DNA of 6,920 bases from Thermoprotei archaeon (GTDB taxonomy: Archaea > Thermoproteota > Methanomethylicia > Nezhaarchaeales > WYZ-LMO8), in assembly GCA_003649565.1 (NCBI GenBank), contig QMSF01000048.1, forward strand, positions 1 through 6,920. Direction: 5' to 3'. Numbering within the stretch: the stretch's first letter is position 1; each line of letters opens with the position of its first letter. The translations under genes and the position numbers were made by a program. Below the pieces are notes generated by a model, which was given only the letters and a program-made list of their open reading frames with translations, had not been told where the DNA came from and did no database searches. Shown piece by piece: positions 1 to 4,863 of this stretch.

Positions 1-1248
1 ATCGCTCTCCGGCGCCAAGTATTGTGGCTTATAGCTTAGTCTTATTTCTCTGCCTTCAGCCTTTTGTTCATTTGATAGTTTACGGATTAGTGCCTTGACG
101 AATGTTGTTTTGCCTATGCCATTAGGTCCTAGTATTCCTATTACTTCTCCTTCATGTATCGTTCCTTGGTCTACGTCCAATGTAAATGTGTCCAATTCAA
201 CTTTAAACGAAGACCATGAAAATAGCTCATTGACAATAGATGACTCTCTTGGTCTTGGCTTAACTCTAAACCTTATTGGCTCACTTCTAAATCTTATGTT
301 TTCACTTGGTATGTAACCATCAAGATAAATGTTTATGCCTACACGAACACCATAAGGTTGAGACGTGATTCCATAAGCTCCAGGCTTACCGTACATTATA
401 CAAACCTTATCTGATACATAATCTAAAATAGCGAGATCATGTTCAGCCACTATTACAGCCTTACCTTCTTGAGCTAGTGATCTTATGACTTTAGAAACCT
501 TAAGCCTTTGCATGACGTCAAGATAGCTGGCTGGTTCATCGAAAATATAGACGTTGGCTTCACGACAGTATGCTGCCACTATGGCTAACCGTTGAAGTTC
601 GCCGCCACTTAAGGCTGTTAGCTCTCTATCGATTAATTTTATGAGGTCAAGCTCCTTAGCAAGGTCTTTCCATAGTCCTCTCTCATCTATTTTACTTAAA
701 ACCTCTCCTACGGTGCCTTTAACATATTTAGGTATTTTGTCTACATATTGAATTTTATGCACTACATGAATTTTCCCGGAGTATAGATCTTTAAAGTAGG
801 GTTGAAGCTCTGTACCCGCAAAGAAACGTATTACGTCATCTTTAGATGGTTGAAAATCTACGACTCCGAGATTGGGTATAAGTTCTCCTGCTAAAATTCG
901 AAGAATAGTAGTTTTTCCCGTACCATTAGGCCCTATCAAGCCTAAGATTTGTCCTTTTCTTGGAGGGGGAAGCCTATATAGTCTAAAACCATTAACACCA
1001 TATTGATGTACACATTCGCGCTCTAGCTCTTCAGGTAAGTTTACTATGGTTATGGCGGAGAAGGGACACTTCTTTACACAAATGCCACAACCAACACATA
1101 AGTTCTCTTTTATTATAGGTCTCTCGGATTCTTCTTCAAATTCTATGACTTGAACTTTGTTCTTTACAAGAGGACAGAAACGAAAGCACTCTTTGTTGCA
1201 ATCTCTCGGTTTACAGAGGTCTTTGTCAATGACAGCTATGCGGGGCAT
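1..1248 (-). CDS. abce1: ABCE1/Rli1 ribosome-recycling ATPase, 3' end outside the window
   Basis: ABCE1 splits post-termination and stalled ribosomes into subunits in the cytoplasm, using two ATPase domains and an N-terminal iron-sulfur domain. The first 416 residues are present. The ferredoxin-like part has C12, C17, C21 and C25-P for one cluster and C51, C54, C57 and C61-P for the other. The first ATPase domain has Walker A GPNGTGKTT (106-114), a Q-loop at Q166, signature LSGGELQR (213-220), Walker B ending D237-E238 and H-loop H270. A hinge with GYIPSENIRFR (310-320) leads to the second Walker A, GPNGIGKTT (374-382), and a Q-loop near Q409. Family members are about 600 residues, so roughly 190 are lost off the left edge. 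Start ATG at 1248 gives the usual N-terminus and has AGGGGTC just upstream. It is the third gene of a minus-strand run with 41 nt to the TFS-like gene. The identification is secure. Confidence 0.97.
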   Translation of the reverse strand, partial: MPRIAVIDKDLCKPRDCNKECFRFCPLVKNKVQVIEFEEESERPIIKENLCVGCGICVKKCPFSAITIVNLPEELERECVHQYGVNGFRLYRLPPPRKGQILGLIGPNGTGKTTILRILAGELIPNLGVVDFQPSKDDVIRFFAGTELQPYFKDLYSGKIHVVHKIQYVDKIPKYVKGTVGEVLSKIDERGLWKDLAKELDLIKLIDRELTALSGGELQRLAIVAAYCREANVYIFDEPASYLDVMQRLKVSKVIRSLAQEGKAVIVAEHDLAILDYVSDKVCIMYGKPGAYGITSQPYGVRVGINIYLDGYIPSENIRFRSEPIRFRVKPRPRESSIVNELFSWSSFKVELDTFTLDVDQGTIHEGEVIGILGPNGIGKTTFVKALIRKLSNEQKAEGREIRLSYKPQYLAPESD

Positions 1249-1253
1249 TTATT

Positions 1254-1260
1254 GACCCCT
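1254..1260 (-). promoter_or_regulatory. G-run ribosome binding site of abce1
   Basis: AGGGGTC lies six to seven bases before the ATG at 1248. GGGGT can pair with the ACCUC part of the archaeal 16S 3' end with one G-U wobble. The two genes upstream in the same run also have G-runs rather than GGAGG or GGTGA. Confidence 0.5.
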
Positions 1261-1289
1261 ATGATTACTGAGAGCTTGATTGCCTAGCT

Positions 1290-1583
1290 TTATTCTTCAG
1301 ACTCCATCTGTTCTTGCTCTCTATTTAATAAATCCATTAAATCTCTAACTCTCTCTTGGCTTACTTCTCTCGCTTCTTCTCTAGCTCTCTCTTTGAGCTC
1401 TTCTTTTTCTTCAACAACACCTATAGTTCTATGCTTTGATTCTTCTATAACTCTCGTTGCAGAATAACTAGAAGATTGTTGATTTAAAGGTTTAGAGAAA
1501 CCACAGCGCTTACACATTAAGTAAGTTTTACCATTTTTCTTGACAGGTTTTAAAAGACCTTCACAATTAGGACAAAAATCCAT
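1290..1583 (-). CDS. TFS/RPB9-like N-terminal zinc-ribbon protein lacking the C-terminal cleavage ribbon
   Basis: The first 30 residues form the N-terminal zinc ribbon of transcription factor S and RNA polymerase subunit M/RPB9, with C4-P-N-C7 and C24-K-R-C27-G. The next stretch, SATRVIEESKHRTIGVVEE, resembles the linker of archaeal TFS. Full TFS (about 105-115 residues) then has a second ribbon with a QTR-type acidic hairpin that drives RNA cleavage by stalled polymerase. Here that domain is absent. Residues from about 60 to 97 are a highly charged Glu/Arg-rich predicted helix or coiled coil with no cysteine. The protein may bind the polymerase without cleavage activity, which is an inference. 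The start ATG at 1583 is preceded by GGGGGT. The stop is a clean TAA, with no sign of a frameshift inside the window. It sits 40 nt after the Glu/Trp micro-ORF and 41 nt before abce1, so cotranscription is likely. Confidence 0.85.
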   Translation of the reverse strand: MDFCPNCEGLLKPVKKNGKTYLMCKRCGFSKPLNQQSSSYSATRVIEESKHRTIGVVEEKEELKERAREEAREVSQERVRDLMDLLNREQEQMESEE

Positions 1584-1591
1584 TAAATAAT

Positions 1592-1597
1592 ACCCCC
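1592..1597 (-). promoter_or_regulatory. G-run ribosome binding site of the TFS-like gene
   Basis: GGGGGT is eight bases before the ATG at 1583. It is the second of three G-run sites in this operon and supports the chosen start. Confidence 0.45.
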
Positions 1598-1623
1598 TTT
1601 ATCTAAAAATAATGAGAGGGATA

Positions 1624-1695
1624 TCACCATTCTTCCTCCCATTCTTCCTCTTCCCATTCCTCTTCCTCTTCCCATTCTTCCCATTCTTCCTCCAT
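1624..1695 (-). CDS. Glu/Trp-repeat micro-ORF (23 residues)
   Basis: ATG at 1695 opens a 23-codon frame ending in TGA at 1624. It encodes one Met, 17 Glu and 5 Trp, arranged as blocks of three, two, five, four and three Glu, each followed by one Trp. All A/G variation among the Glu codons (12 GAA, 5 GAG) is in the third position and the TGG codons are invariant. The frame begins and ends almost exactly where the low-complexity DNA does. A GGGGGG run lies nine bases before the ATG and a TATA-like box about 45 bases before it, so it could be the first cistron of the TFS-like/abce1 operon. No known family is recognised. It could be a functional microprotein, a regulatory upstream ORF with an acidic, Trp-rich nascent chain, or a chance frame through a purine-rich repeat. 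Confidence 0.45.
   Translation of the reverse strand: MEEEWEEWEEEEEWEEEEWEEEW
1627..1692. repeat. Imperfect purine/pyrimidine microsatellite-like tract
   Basis: The plus strand is an almost pure T/C tract of irregular CCATTCTTCC-type units; on the minus strand it reads as GAA/GAG triplets punctuated by TGG. The units differ in length by multiples of three. The tract coincides with the Glu/Trp micro-ORF, so the repeat and the coding interpretation describe the same DNA. Confidence 0.8.
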
Positions 1696-1704
1696 CGTCT
1701 CTGG

Positions 1705-1710
1705 CCCCCC
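1705..1710 (-). promoter_or_regulatory. G6 ribosome-binding-like site next to a GC-rich patch
   Basis: GGGGGG on the minus strand is nine bases before the ATG at 1695. It is part of the GC-rich patch CCGCGGGGGGCC in otherwise AT-leaning DNA. It may be the ribosome binding site of the micro-ORF or part of a leader structure. Confidence 0.35.
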
Positions 1711-1739
1711 GCGGTATTGTCTTAAAGAGGCTATGGTTT

Positions 1740-1747
1740 TATTTAAA
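1740..1747 (-). promoter_or_regulatory. TATA box of the micro-ORF/TFS-like/abce1 operon
   Basis: TTTAAATA on the minus strand, preceded by GGTAAC as a possible BRE, would place a transcript start near 1717. The leader to the ATG at 1695 would then be about 22 nt and would include the G6 site. The spacing fits archaeal TBP/TFB promoters. Confidence 0.55.
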
Positions 1748-1771
1748 GTTACCGATAGATTTGTGGAGAAG

Positions 1772-1780
1772 CTTTTAAGT
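1772..1780 (+). promoter_or_regulatory. TATA box of the THUMP gene
   Basis: CTTTTAAGT is preceded by purine-rich GGAGAAG (possible BRE). The expected transcript start near 1802 leaves a short leader holding GGTGAT at 1809-1814. It lies about 25-40 bases from the minus-strand TATA box, making 1696-1818 a compact divergent promoter region. Confidence 0.5.
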
Positions 1781-1808
1781 AAGCCAATCTTTAACGACAT
1801 GGTTAAGC

Positions 1809-1814
1809 GGTGAT
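1809..1814 (+). promoter_or_regulatory. GGTGAT ribosome binding site that sets the THUMP start
   Basis: GGTGAT is an exact complement of AUCACC at the archaeal 16S 3' end and is four bases before TTG at 1819. The GTG at 1810 is inside this motif and so is unlikely to be the start codon. Confidence 0.65.
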
Positions 1815-1818
1815 ACGC

Positions 1819-2340
1819 TTGAAGTTTAATTTGTTAGTTTCAACGTACCGTAATAGAGAAGATGATTGTACGAGTGAATTATGGTATCTCTTCCGAGAGT
1901 TAGGAGATGACAGTATTGAAGTTCGCAGAGCTCTAGTACCAGGTTTATTATTAGTGAAAACAAAGCTTGACCCATTTGAGGCGGCAAAGAGGATCGGGGA
2001 AATAGCTAAAGAAAGGCCTTGGGATGTCAGATACACCTTGAAGCTAACTCCAATAGATGTGGTTACATCTGATAATGAAGAGGAAATTCGAAGAGCTGCA
2101 ATCGACATAGCAATAAAAAAGATAGGCGAAAACGAGACGTTTAGAATCACAATTAACAAGAGGTTATCAAATCTTAGTAGCAAGAAGTTAATCGAGGAAA
2201 TAGCTAAGGAAATTAATAGAAAGGTGAATCTGAAGAATCCTGATAAAGTGCTGCAAATAGAGATCATAGGCAAGGACGTAGGCATAGCCGTACTAAGGCC
2301 TGATGACATAATTTCAATTGTTAAAATAACTACTTCCTAA
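1819..2340 (+). CDS. THUMP-domain RNA-binding protein (Tan1-like archaeal family)
   Basis: Recognised as the stand-alone archaeal THUMP protein related to Tan1, the adaptor that presents tRNA for N4-acetylcytidine formation at position 12 in eukaryotes. The start region MKFNLLVSTYR is typical. The C-terminal half carries the THUMP core: FRITINKRLSNLSSKKLIEEI followed by NPDKVLQIEIIGKDVGIAVL and a closing PDDIISIVK. There is no methyltransferase, thiouridylase or acetyltransferase domain, so it would act as an RNA-binding partner. TTG at 1819 is preferred over GTG at 1810 because the latter lies within GGTGAT, and an in-frame stop (1804-1806) rules out a longer form. The product is 173 residues. 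It has its own TATA-like box and converges on cgi121 with an 11-bp overlap. The family is secure; the acetylation role is known for eukaryotic relatives and inferred here. Confidence 0.88.
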   Translation: MKFNLLVSTYRNREDDCTSELWYLFRELGDDSIEVRRALVPGLLLVKTKLDPFEAAKRIGEIAKERPWDVRYTLKLTPIDVVTSDNEEEIRRAAIDIAIKKIGENETFRITINKRLSNLSSKKLIEEIAKEINRKVNLKNPDKVLQIEIIGKDVGIAVLRPDDIISIVKITTS

Positions 2341-2938
2341 TATTCAAAAGGGACATCCGTGTTAAAATGCTCTTCAACTCAGGACTTAAGGTTGATGATT
2401 GATAGTTAGTTGAGGCAAGTTCTTCGCTTCCTATTTTCAGCTCCATAAGAAGGTTATTTCCATAACAACAAGAGGGTAAGTTCACAGTTAATTCTTTGAA
2501 GAGTGAAGTTAACCTTGAGAATAAGGTCTTTAATGCCATAGAATTAGAGCTTATCGAATATAAGCAAAAACTCTTAGTCTTTTTACTTAGTCCAGCTATT
2601 TTTAGAGCTTCTGCTATTTGGTCTTCACAAGTGAGACGAAGTAGGAATTCTATGTTGAATTTGTTGCTTATGTTTTTATTTAACGCAAAAGCCTTCAAAG
2701 TCTGGTAGAAAGCGTACAGCACATGAAGATAAGTTATCGGAATTCCGGGTCGTGAGACTGCCCATAACAAATCAAGATCTTTTGTCGAGTTTTCTATCGT
2801 GTTAATCAGATTTTGCGAATCCACTTCTGAAGCTAATTTTACATGTGTTACGGTCATATGTAAACTATCTTTTTCGCGAAGAAGTTTTTGCAATAACTCT
2901 ATGGCTATTGCTGTAATGTTTAGCACATTACCCACCAT
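2330..2938 (-). CDS. cgi121: KEOPS complex subunit Cgi121
   Basis: Cgi121 is the KEOPS subunit that binds the tRNA 3' CCA end and activates Bud32, helping Kae1 make t6A at tRNA position 37. The family core spans about residues 55-130. It includes ITYLHVLYAFYQTLKAF (67-83) and the hallmark NISNKFNIEFLLRLTCEDQI (89-108), then AEALKIAGL. At 202 residues it is longer than the usual 150-180, through a tail from about residue 150 with a Cys-Cys pair (156-157) that I do not recognise. The ATG at 2938 lies inside the end of the MoaD-like gene (11-bp overlap). An alternative is GTG at 2926, two bases after that gene's stop and four bases after GGTGGG, like other starts here. Either way translation is probably coupled. 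No other KEOPS gene is in the window. Confidence 0.85.
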   Translation of the reverse strand: MVGNVLNITAIAIELLQKLLREKDSLHMTVTHVKLASEVDSQNLINTIENSTKDLDLLWAVSRPGIPITYLHVLYAFYQTLKAFALNKNISNKFNIEFLLRLTCEDQIAEALKIAGLSKKTKSFCLYSISSNSMALKTLFSRLTSLFKELTVNLPSCCYGNNLLMELKIGSEELASTNYQSSTLSPELKSILTRMSLLNIRK

Positions 2939-3212
2939 GCACTGAGGGTATTAACGTTATCTCTTTAATGTTGTTTATGGTGGCATTAAGACCTCCAATG
3001 ATATTAACGTCAACACCATCCACCATTACTATAATGTCAGCCTTTAGGCTTTCCTTATTAGGTTCAAAAACTCTTTCAAGAAGCTCCTTATTTCCCTTAC
3101 ACGCAATATATATCGCATCCTTGATTTTGGAGTTTTCAGGTACTTCAACTTCAAGCGAAGAGGTTTTTGCCAAAGATCTTAAAACAGCAATAAAGTTTAC
3201 TTTAACCTTCAT
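2928..3212 (-). CDS. MoaD/ThiS/Urm1-type ubiquitin-like sulfur-carrier protein
   Basis: A 94-residue beta-grasp protein: an N-terminal strand KVKVNFIAVLRSLA, a helical middle, then IIVMVDGVDVNIIGGL (60-75) and the end ITLIPSVHGG. The terminal Gly-Gly is followed at once by the stop codon, so no processing is needed before adenylation by an E1-like enzyme. Such proteins give sulfur to molybdopterin, to thiolated tRNA or thiamin, or become conjugated to lysines (SAMP/Urm1). The His-Gly-Gly end resembles Urm1, a weak hint only. ATG at 3212 was chosen because GAGGT (3221-3225) lies eight bases upstream and it removes a poor 15-residue extension starting at 3257. No MoaE, E1 or molybdenum gene is in the window; the coupled downstream gene is cgi121, which points more toward tRNA modification (inference). 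Confidence 0.85.
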   Translation of the reverse strand: MKVKVNFIAVLRSLAKTSSLEVEVPENSKIKDAIYIACKGNKELLERVFEPNKESLKADIIVMVDGVDVNIIGGLNATINNIKEITLIPSVHGG

Positions 3213-3220
3213 GATCCTAA

Positions 3221-3225
3221 ACCTC
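3221..3225 (-). promoter_or_regulatory. GAGGT ribosome binding site that sets the MoaD-like start
   Basis: GAGGT lies eight bases ahead of the ATG at 3212. It supports this ATG over the upstream in-frame ATG at 3257, which lies inside the C/D-box-like element. Confidence 0.55.
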
Positions 3226-3230
3226 GCAAG

Positions 3231-3288
3231 GAGGTCAGATGAGGTACATCTCTTCATCGCTCAGTGCAGGTCAGCCTCTTCATCCCTC
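3231..3288 (-). ncRNA. Candidate C/D-box-like small RNA or structured leader of the MoaD-like gene
   Basis: On the minus strand the order is GAGG, GATGA (3280-3284), 15 nt, CTGA (3261-3264), GC, GATGA (3254-3258), 15 nt, CTGA (3235-3238), CCTC. The two spacers are of equal length and the outer GAGG/CCTC can pair. This follows the C, D', C', D plan of archaeal 2'-O-methylation guide RNAs, and the span of about 58 nt is typical. A TATA-like sequence (3311-3318) would start a transcript at about 3288. Against it, both C boxes lack the usual U before GATGA, the D'-C' gap is very short, and the stem does not leave the normal kink-turn bulge. It may instead be only the 5' leader of the MoaD-like mRNA, partly made by a small duplication. 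Confidence 0.28.
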
Positions 3289-3310
3289 ATTTTTCAAGGA
3301 ATGACAAATG

Positions 3311-3318
3311 TATATAAA
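3311..3318. promoter_or_regulatory. Near-symmetric TATA box, possibly serving both directions
   Basis: TATATAAA reads TTTATATA on the other strand. On the plus strand it predicts a start near 3340, just before the radical SAM ATG at 3346, giving an almost leaderless mRNA. On the minus strand it predicts a start near 3288, at the edge of the C/D-like element. No other good TATA box is evident in 3213-3345. Confidence 0.5.
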
Positions 3319-3345
3319 TCTTTATTCAGCTGTATATTGGGAATT

Positions 3346-4536
3346 ATGATTGCCTCCGGCAATCCCATTACGTTGAAGAAAGAATTGTTGGATATTGTTA
3401 GAAAGAAGCTTAAGAAGAAGGAACTTGATATTGCAAGAAATGATTGGCATGCTAAGCGAAGGCCTATAGGATGTGGTCTAACGATTCATCCTGGTGTTGG
3501 ATGTCCTTTACAGTGCAGCTATTGCTACATCTACGATATGGGTTTTTATAAGTATGCCACTCCATATTCGCTTAGTGGTCTTCAACTAGTAGTTGCATTG
3601 CTATATAACAAATATTTCTATCCGACAATTTGGGGTACTTATCTTGCATTTGGCAGTGTGACAGAACCTTTTCTTCCAAACATTACAGTCAAAACTTTAG
3701 AGTATTTGAAGGCCATAACAGAATATTTAGGTAATCCTTGTCAGGTCTCAACTAAGATGGCTTTAAGGGACGAGGTTATAGACGAGCTCTCATCTATAAA
3801 AAACCTTAAACTATCAGTACTTGTAACTCTCACGAGTCTCCACCAGTATAGGAGTTTAGAGCAAAAAGCGCCAGATCCCTATGATAGACTTGACTTTATA
3901 AAAAGATTGAGAAAGAAGGGATTTAAACCGTTCATATTTCTCAGACCCTTATTACCTGGTTTAAGAATTGAGGAAATTGACGAGCTTATTGATCAAGCTA
4001 AAATCGCAGGCGCATATGGTATAGTTCTAGGTAATCTAAGACTATCAATTAATATAGTGAAGAGGCTTGTAGAGCATGGACTTGACGTAAAGGAGTTGAA
4101 GAAAATAGTCAACGTTAACAATTTAAAGAAAGGCTTCATCGACATTAGGGTTAATGGCGAGCTTTTTTCTAGTATTAGGAAGAGAGCTCTAGAGAAAGGG
4201 CTTATATTCTTGAGAAGAGCTTGTTGTGCAAACACTGTTACTCAATATTTGCATGGACTTAATGAGGTAATTTGTCCTACCTTATGTTTTTTATCTAAAG
4301 ATGCATGTGATCCTGCATGCCCTTCGCAATGTCGGACTAAAGCTTTGGGTGAACCAAAGCATTTAGATATGAATGATGTGATCAAAGCTCTGCTTGAGTT
4401 TGATGAGTATAAAGCAGAAATAGAAGGCTACACTATGATCATTAAGCCTAGGAGGAAGGTTAAGGATGCTAAATTTATATCTTTAGTTTTAAGTCACCTA
4501 TTGCGCAGAAAGGTTTTAATTAAAGATGAAGATTAA
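3346..4536 (+). CDS. SplB-like radical SAM protein with a C-terminal cysteine cluster
   Basis: A radical S-adenosylmethionine enzyme of 396 residues. C53-P-L-Q-C57-S-Y-C60 is the CX3CX2C site for the SAM-binding 4Fe-4S cluster. GSVTEP (103-108), STK (135-137) and RPLLPG (200-205) recall the spore photoproduct lyase/COG1533-like family. Residues 293-329 hold seven more cysteines (C293, C294, C310, C314, C321, C325, C329), suggesting one or two extra iron-sulfur clusters or another metal site. The substrate is unknown; spore photoproduct repair is not implied, because most relatives are uncharacterised. ATG at 3346 is chosen because it follows a TATA box at the right distance for a leaderless mRNA, and a longer frame would run antisense through the MoaD-like gene. 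The last bases share TTAA with the rps17e stop. Confidence 0.85.
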   Translation: MIASGNPITLKKELLDIVRKKLKKKELDIARNDWHAKRRPIGCGLTIHPGVGCPLQCSYCYIYDMGFYKYATPYSLSGLQLVVALLYNKYFYPTIWGTYLAFGSVTEPFLPNITVKTLEYLKAITEYLGNPCQVSTKMALRDEVIDELSSIKNLKLSVLVTLTSLHQYRSLEQKAPDPYDRLDFIKRLRKKGFKPFIFLRPLLPGLRIEEIDELIDQAKIAGAYGIVLGNLRLSINIVKRLVEHGLDVKELKKIVNVNNLKKGFIDIRVNGELFSSIRKRALEKGLIFLRRACCANTVTQYLHGLNEVICPTLCFLSKDACDPACPSQCRTKALGEPKHLDMNDVIKALLEFDEYKAEIEGYTMIIKPRRKVKDAKFISLVLSHLLRRKVLIKDED

Positions 4537-4754
4537 CCTTGAGCTTGTTGCGGCGGAGCTTCAATTTTCTTATATCTTTTAGCTAATCGAGTTAGATAAC
4601 CGCTAACCCTATTCAATAAGTGCTTTGCCTTTATTGTTGAGACTTCTAAGACAAGCTTCTTATTTTGAGCATAATCCAAGCTCACTTTATCGTAATATTG
4701 CTGGAGTATTTGGTAAGCTAATCTCTTTATTATTGATGGCCTAACCTTACCCAT
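4533..4754 (-). CDS. rps17e: 30S ribosomal protein S17e
   Basis: A small basic ribosomal protein found in archaea and eukaryotes but not bacteria, part of the small subunit. The 73 residues match the family from end to end: MGKVRPSIIKRLAYQIL at the N-terminus, a middle with YAQNKKLVLEVSTI, then KHLLNRVSGYLTRLAKRYK and a short Pro/Gln-rich tail. Length is normal. ATG at 4754 gives the conserved N-terminus and has GGTTGA (4761-4766) six bases before it. A TATA-like TTAAATAA at 4793-4800 fits a leader of about 16 nt. The gene is transcribed away from the histone gene and ends head-on against the radical SAM gene, with TAA stops of both strands formed by the same TTAA at 4533-4536. Confidence 0.95.
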   Translation of the reverse strand: MGKVRPSIIKRLAYQILQQYYDKVSLDYAQNKKLVLEVSTIKAKHLLNRVSGYLTRLAKRYKKIEAPPQQAQG

Positions 4755-4792
4755 ATGCCTTCAACCTACGCTTTTCTAGCTTTAGACAGGCA

Positions 4793-4800
4793 TTATTTAA
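4793..4800 (-). promoter_or_regulatory. TATA box of rps17e
   Basis: TTAAATAA on the minus strand, preceded by an A-rich AAAAGA (possible BRE), predicts a transcript start near 4770, just ahead of the GGTTGA site and the ATG at 4754. Confidence 0.5.
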
Positions 4801-4844
4801 TCTTTTTCATTTAGCTTTATTTCGAAACACTAATAATAACGAGA

Positions 4845-4853
4845 TTTTTATAA
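4845..4853 (+). promoter_or_regulatory. Candidate TATA box of the histone gene
   Basis: TTTTTATAA is the best TATA-like sequence ahead of the histone gene. The usual distance would put the transcript start near 4874, the start codon itself, which would leave out the GGTGAT site. The weaker ACTAATAATAAC (4829-4840) would give a start near 4860 and keep the site. The choice between them is open. Confidence 0.3.
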
Positions 4854-4863
4854 TGATAAGTTA

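Noticed and set aside
95..316. Plus-strand frame of 73 codons opposite abce1
   Set aside because: Antisense to conserved ABCE1 motifs, including the second Walker A.
1627..1692. CRISPR-like repeat array
   Set aside because: The units are short, irregular and have no unique spacers; it is a simple-sequence tract.
1803..2309. A 168-codon minus-strand frame opposite the THUMP gene
   Set aside because: Low-complexity hydrophobic shadow of a recognised gene on the other strand, with no family features.
3213..3257. Fifteen extra N-terminal residues on the MoaD-like protein from ATG 3257
   Set aside because: ATG 3212 has a GAGGT site eight bases upstream and begins the first beta strand; the extension lies in the leader and C/D-like element.
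2968..3345. A 126-codon upstream extension of the radical SAM frame
   Set aside because: It runs antisense through the well-supported MoaD-like gene, lacks family similarity, and ATG 3346 follows a TATA box at a suitable distance.
3346..4536. Spore photoproduct lyase function
   Set aside because: Only the general SplB-like layout is seen; archaea of this kind form no spores and the C-terminal cysteines differ.
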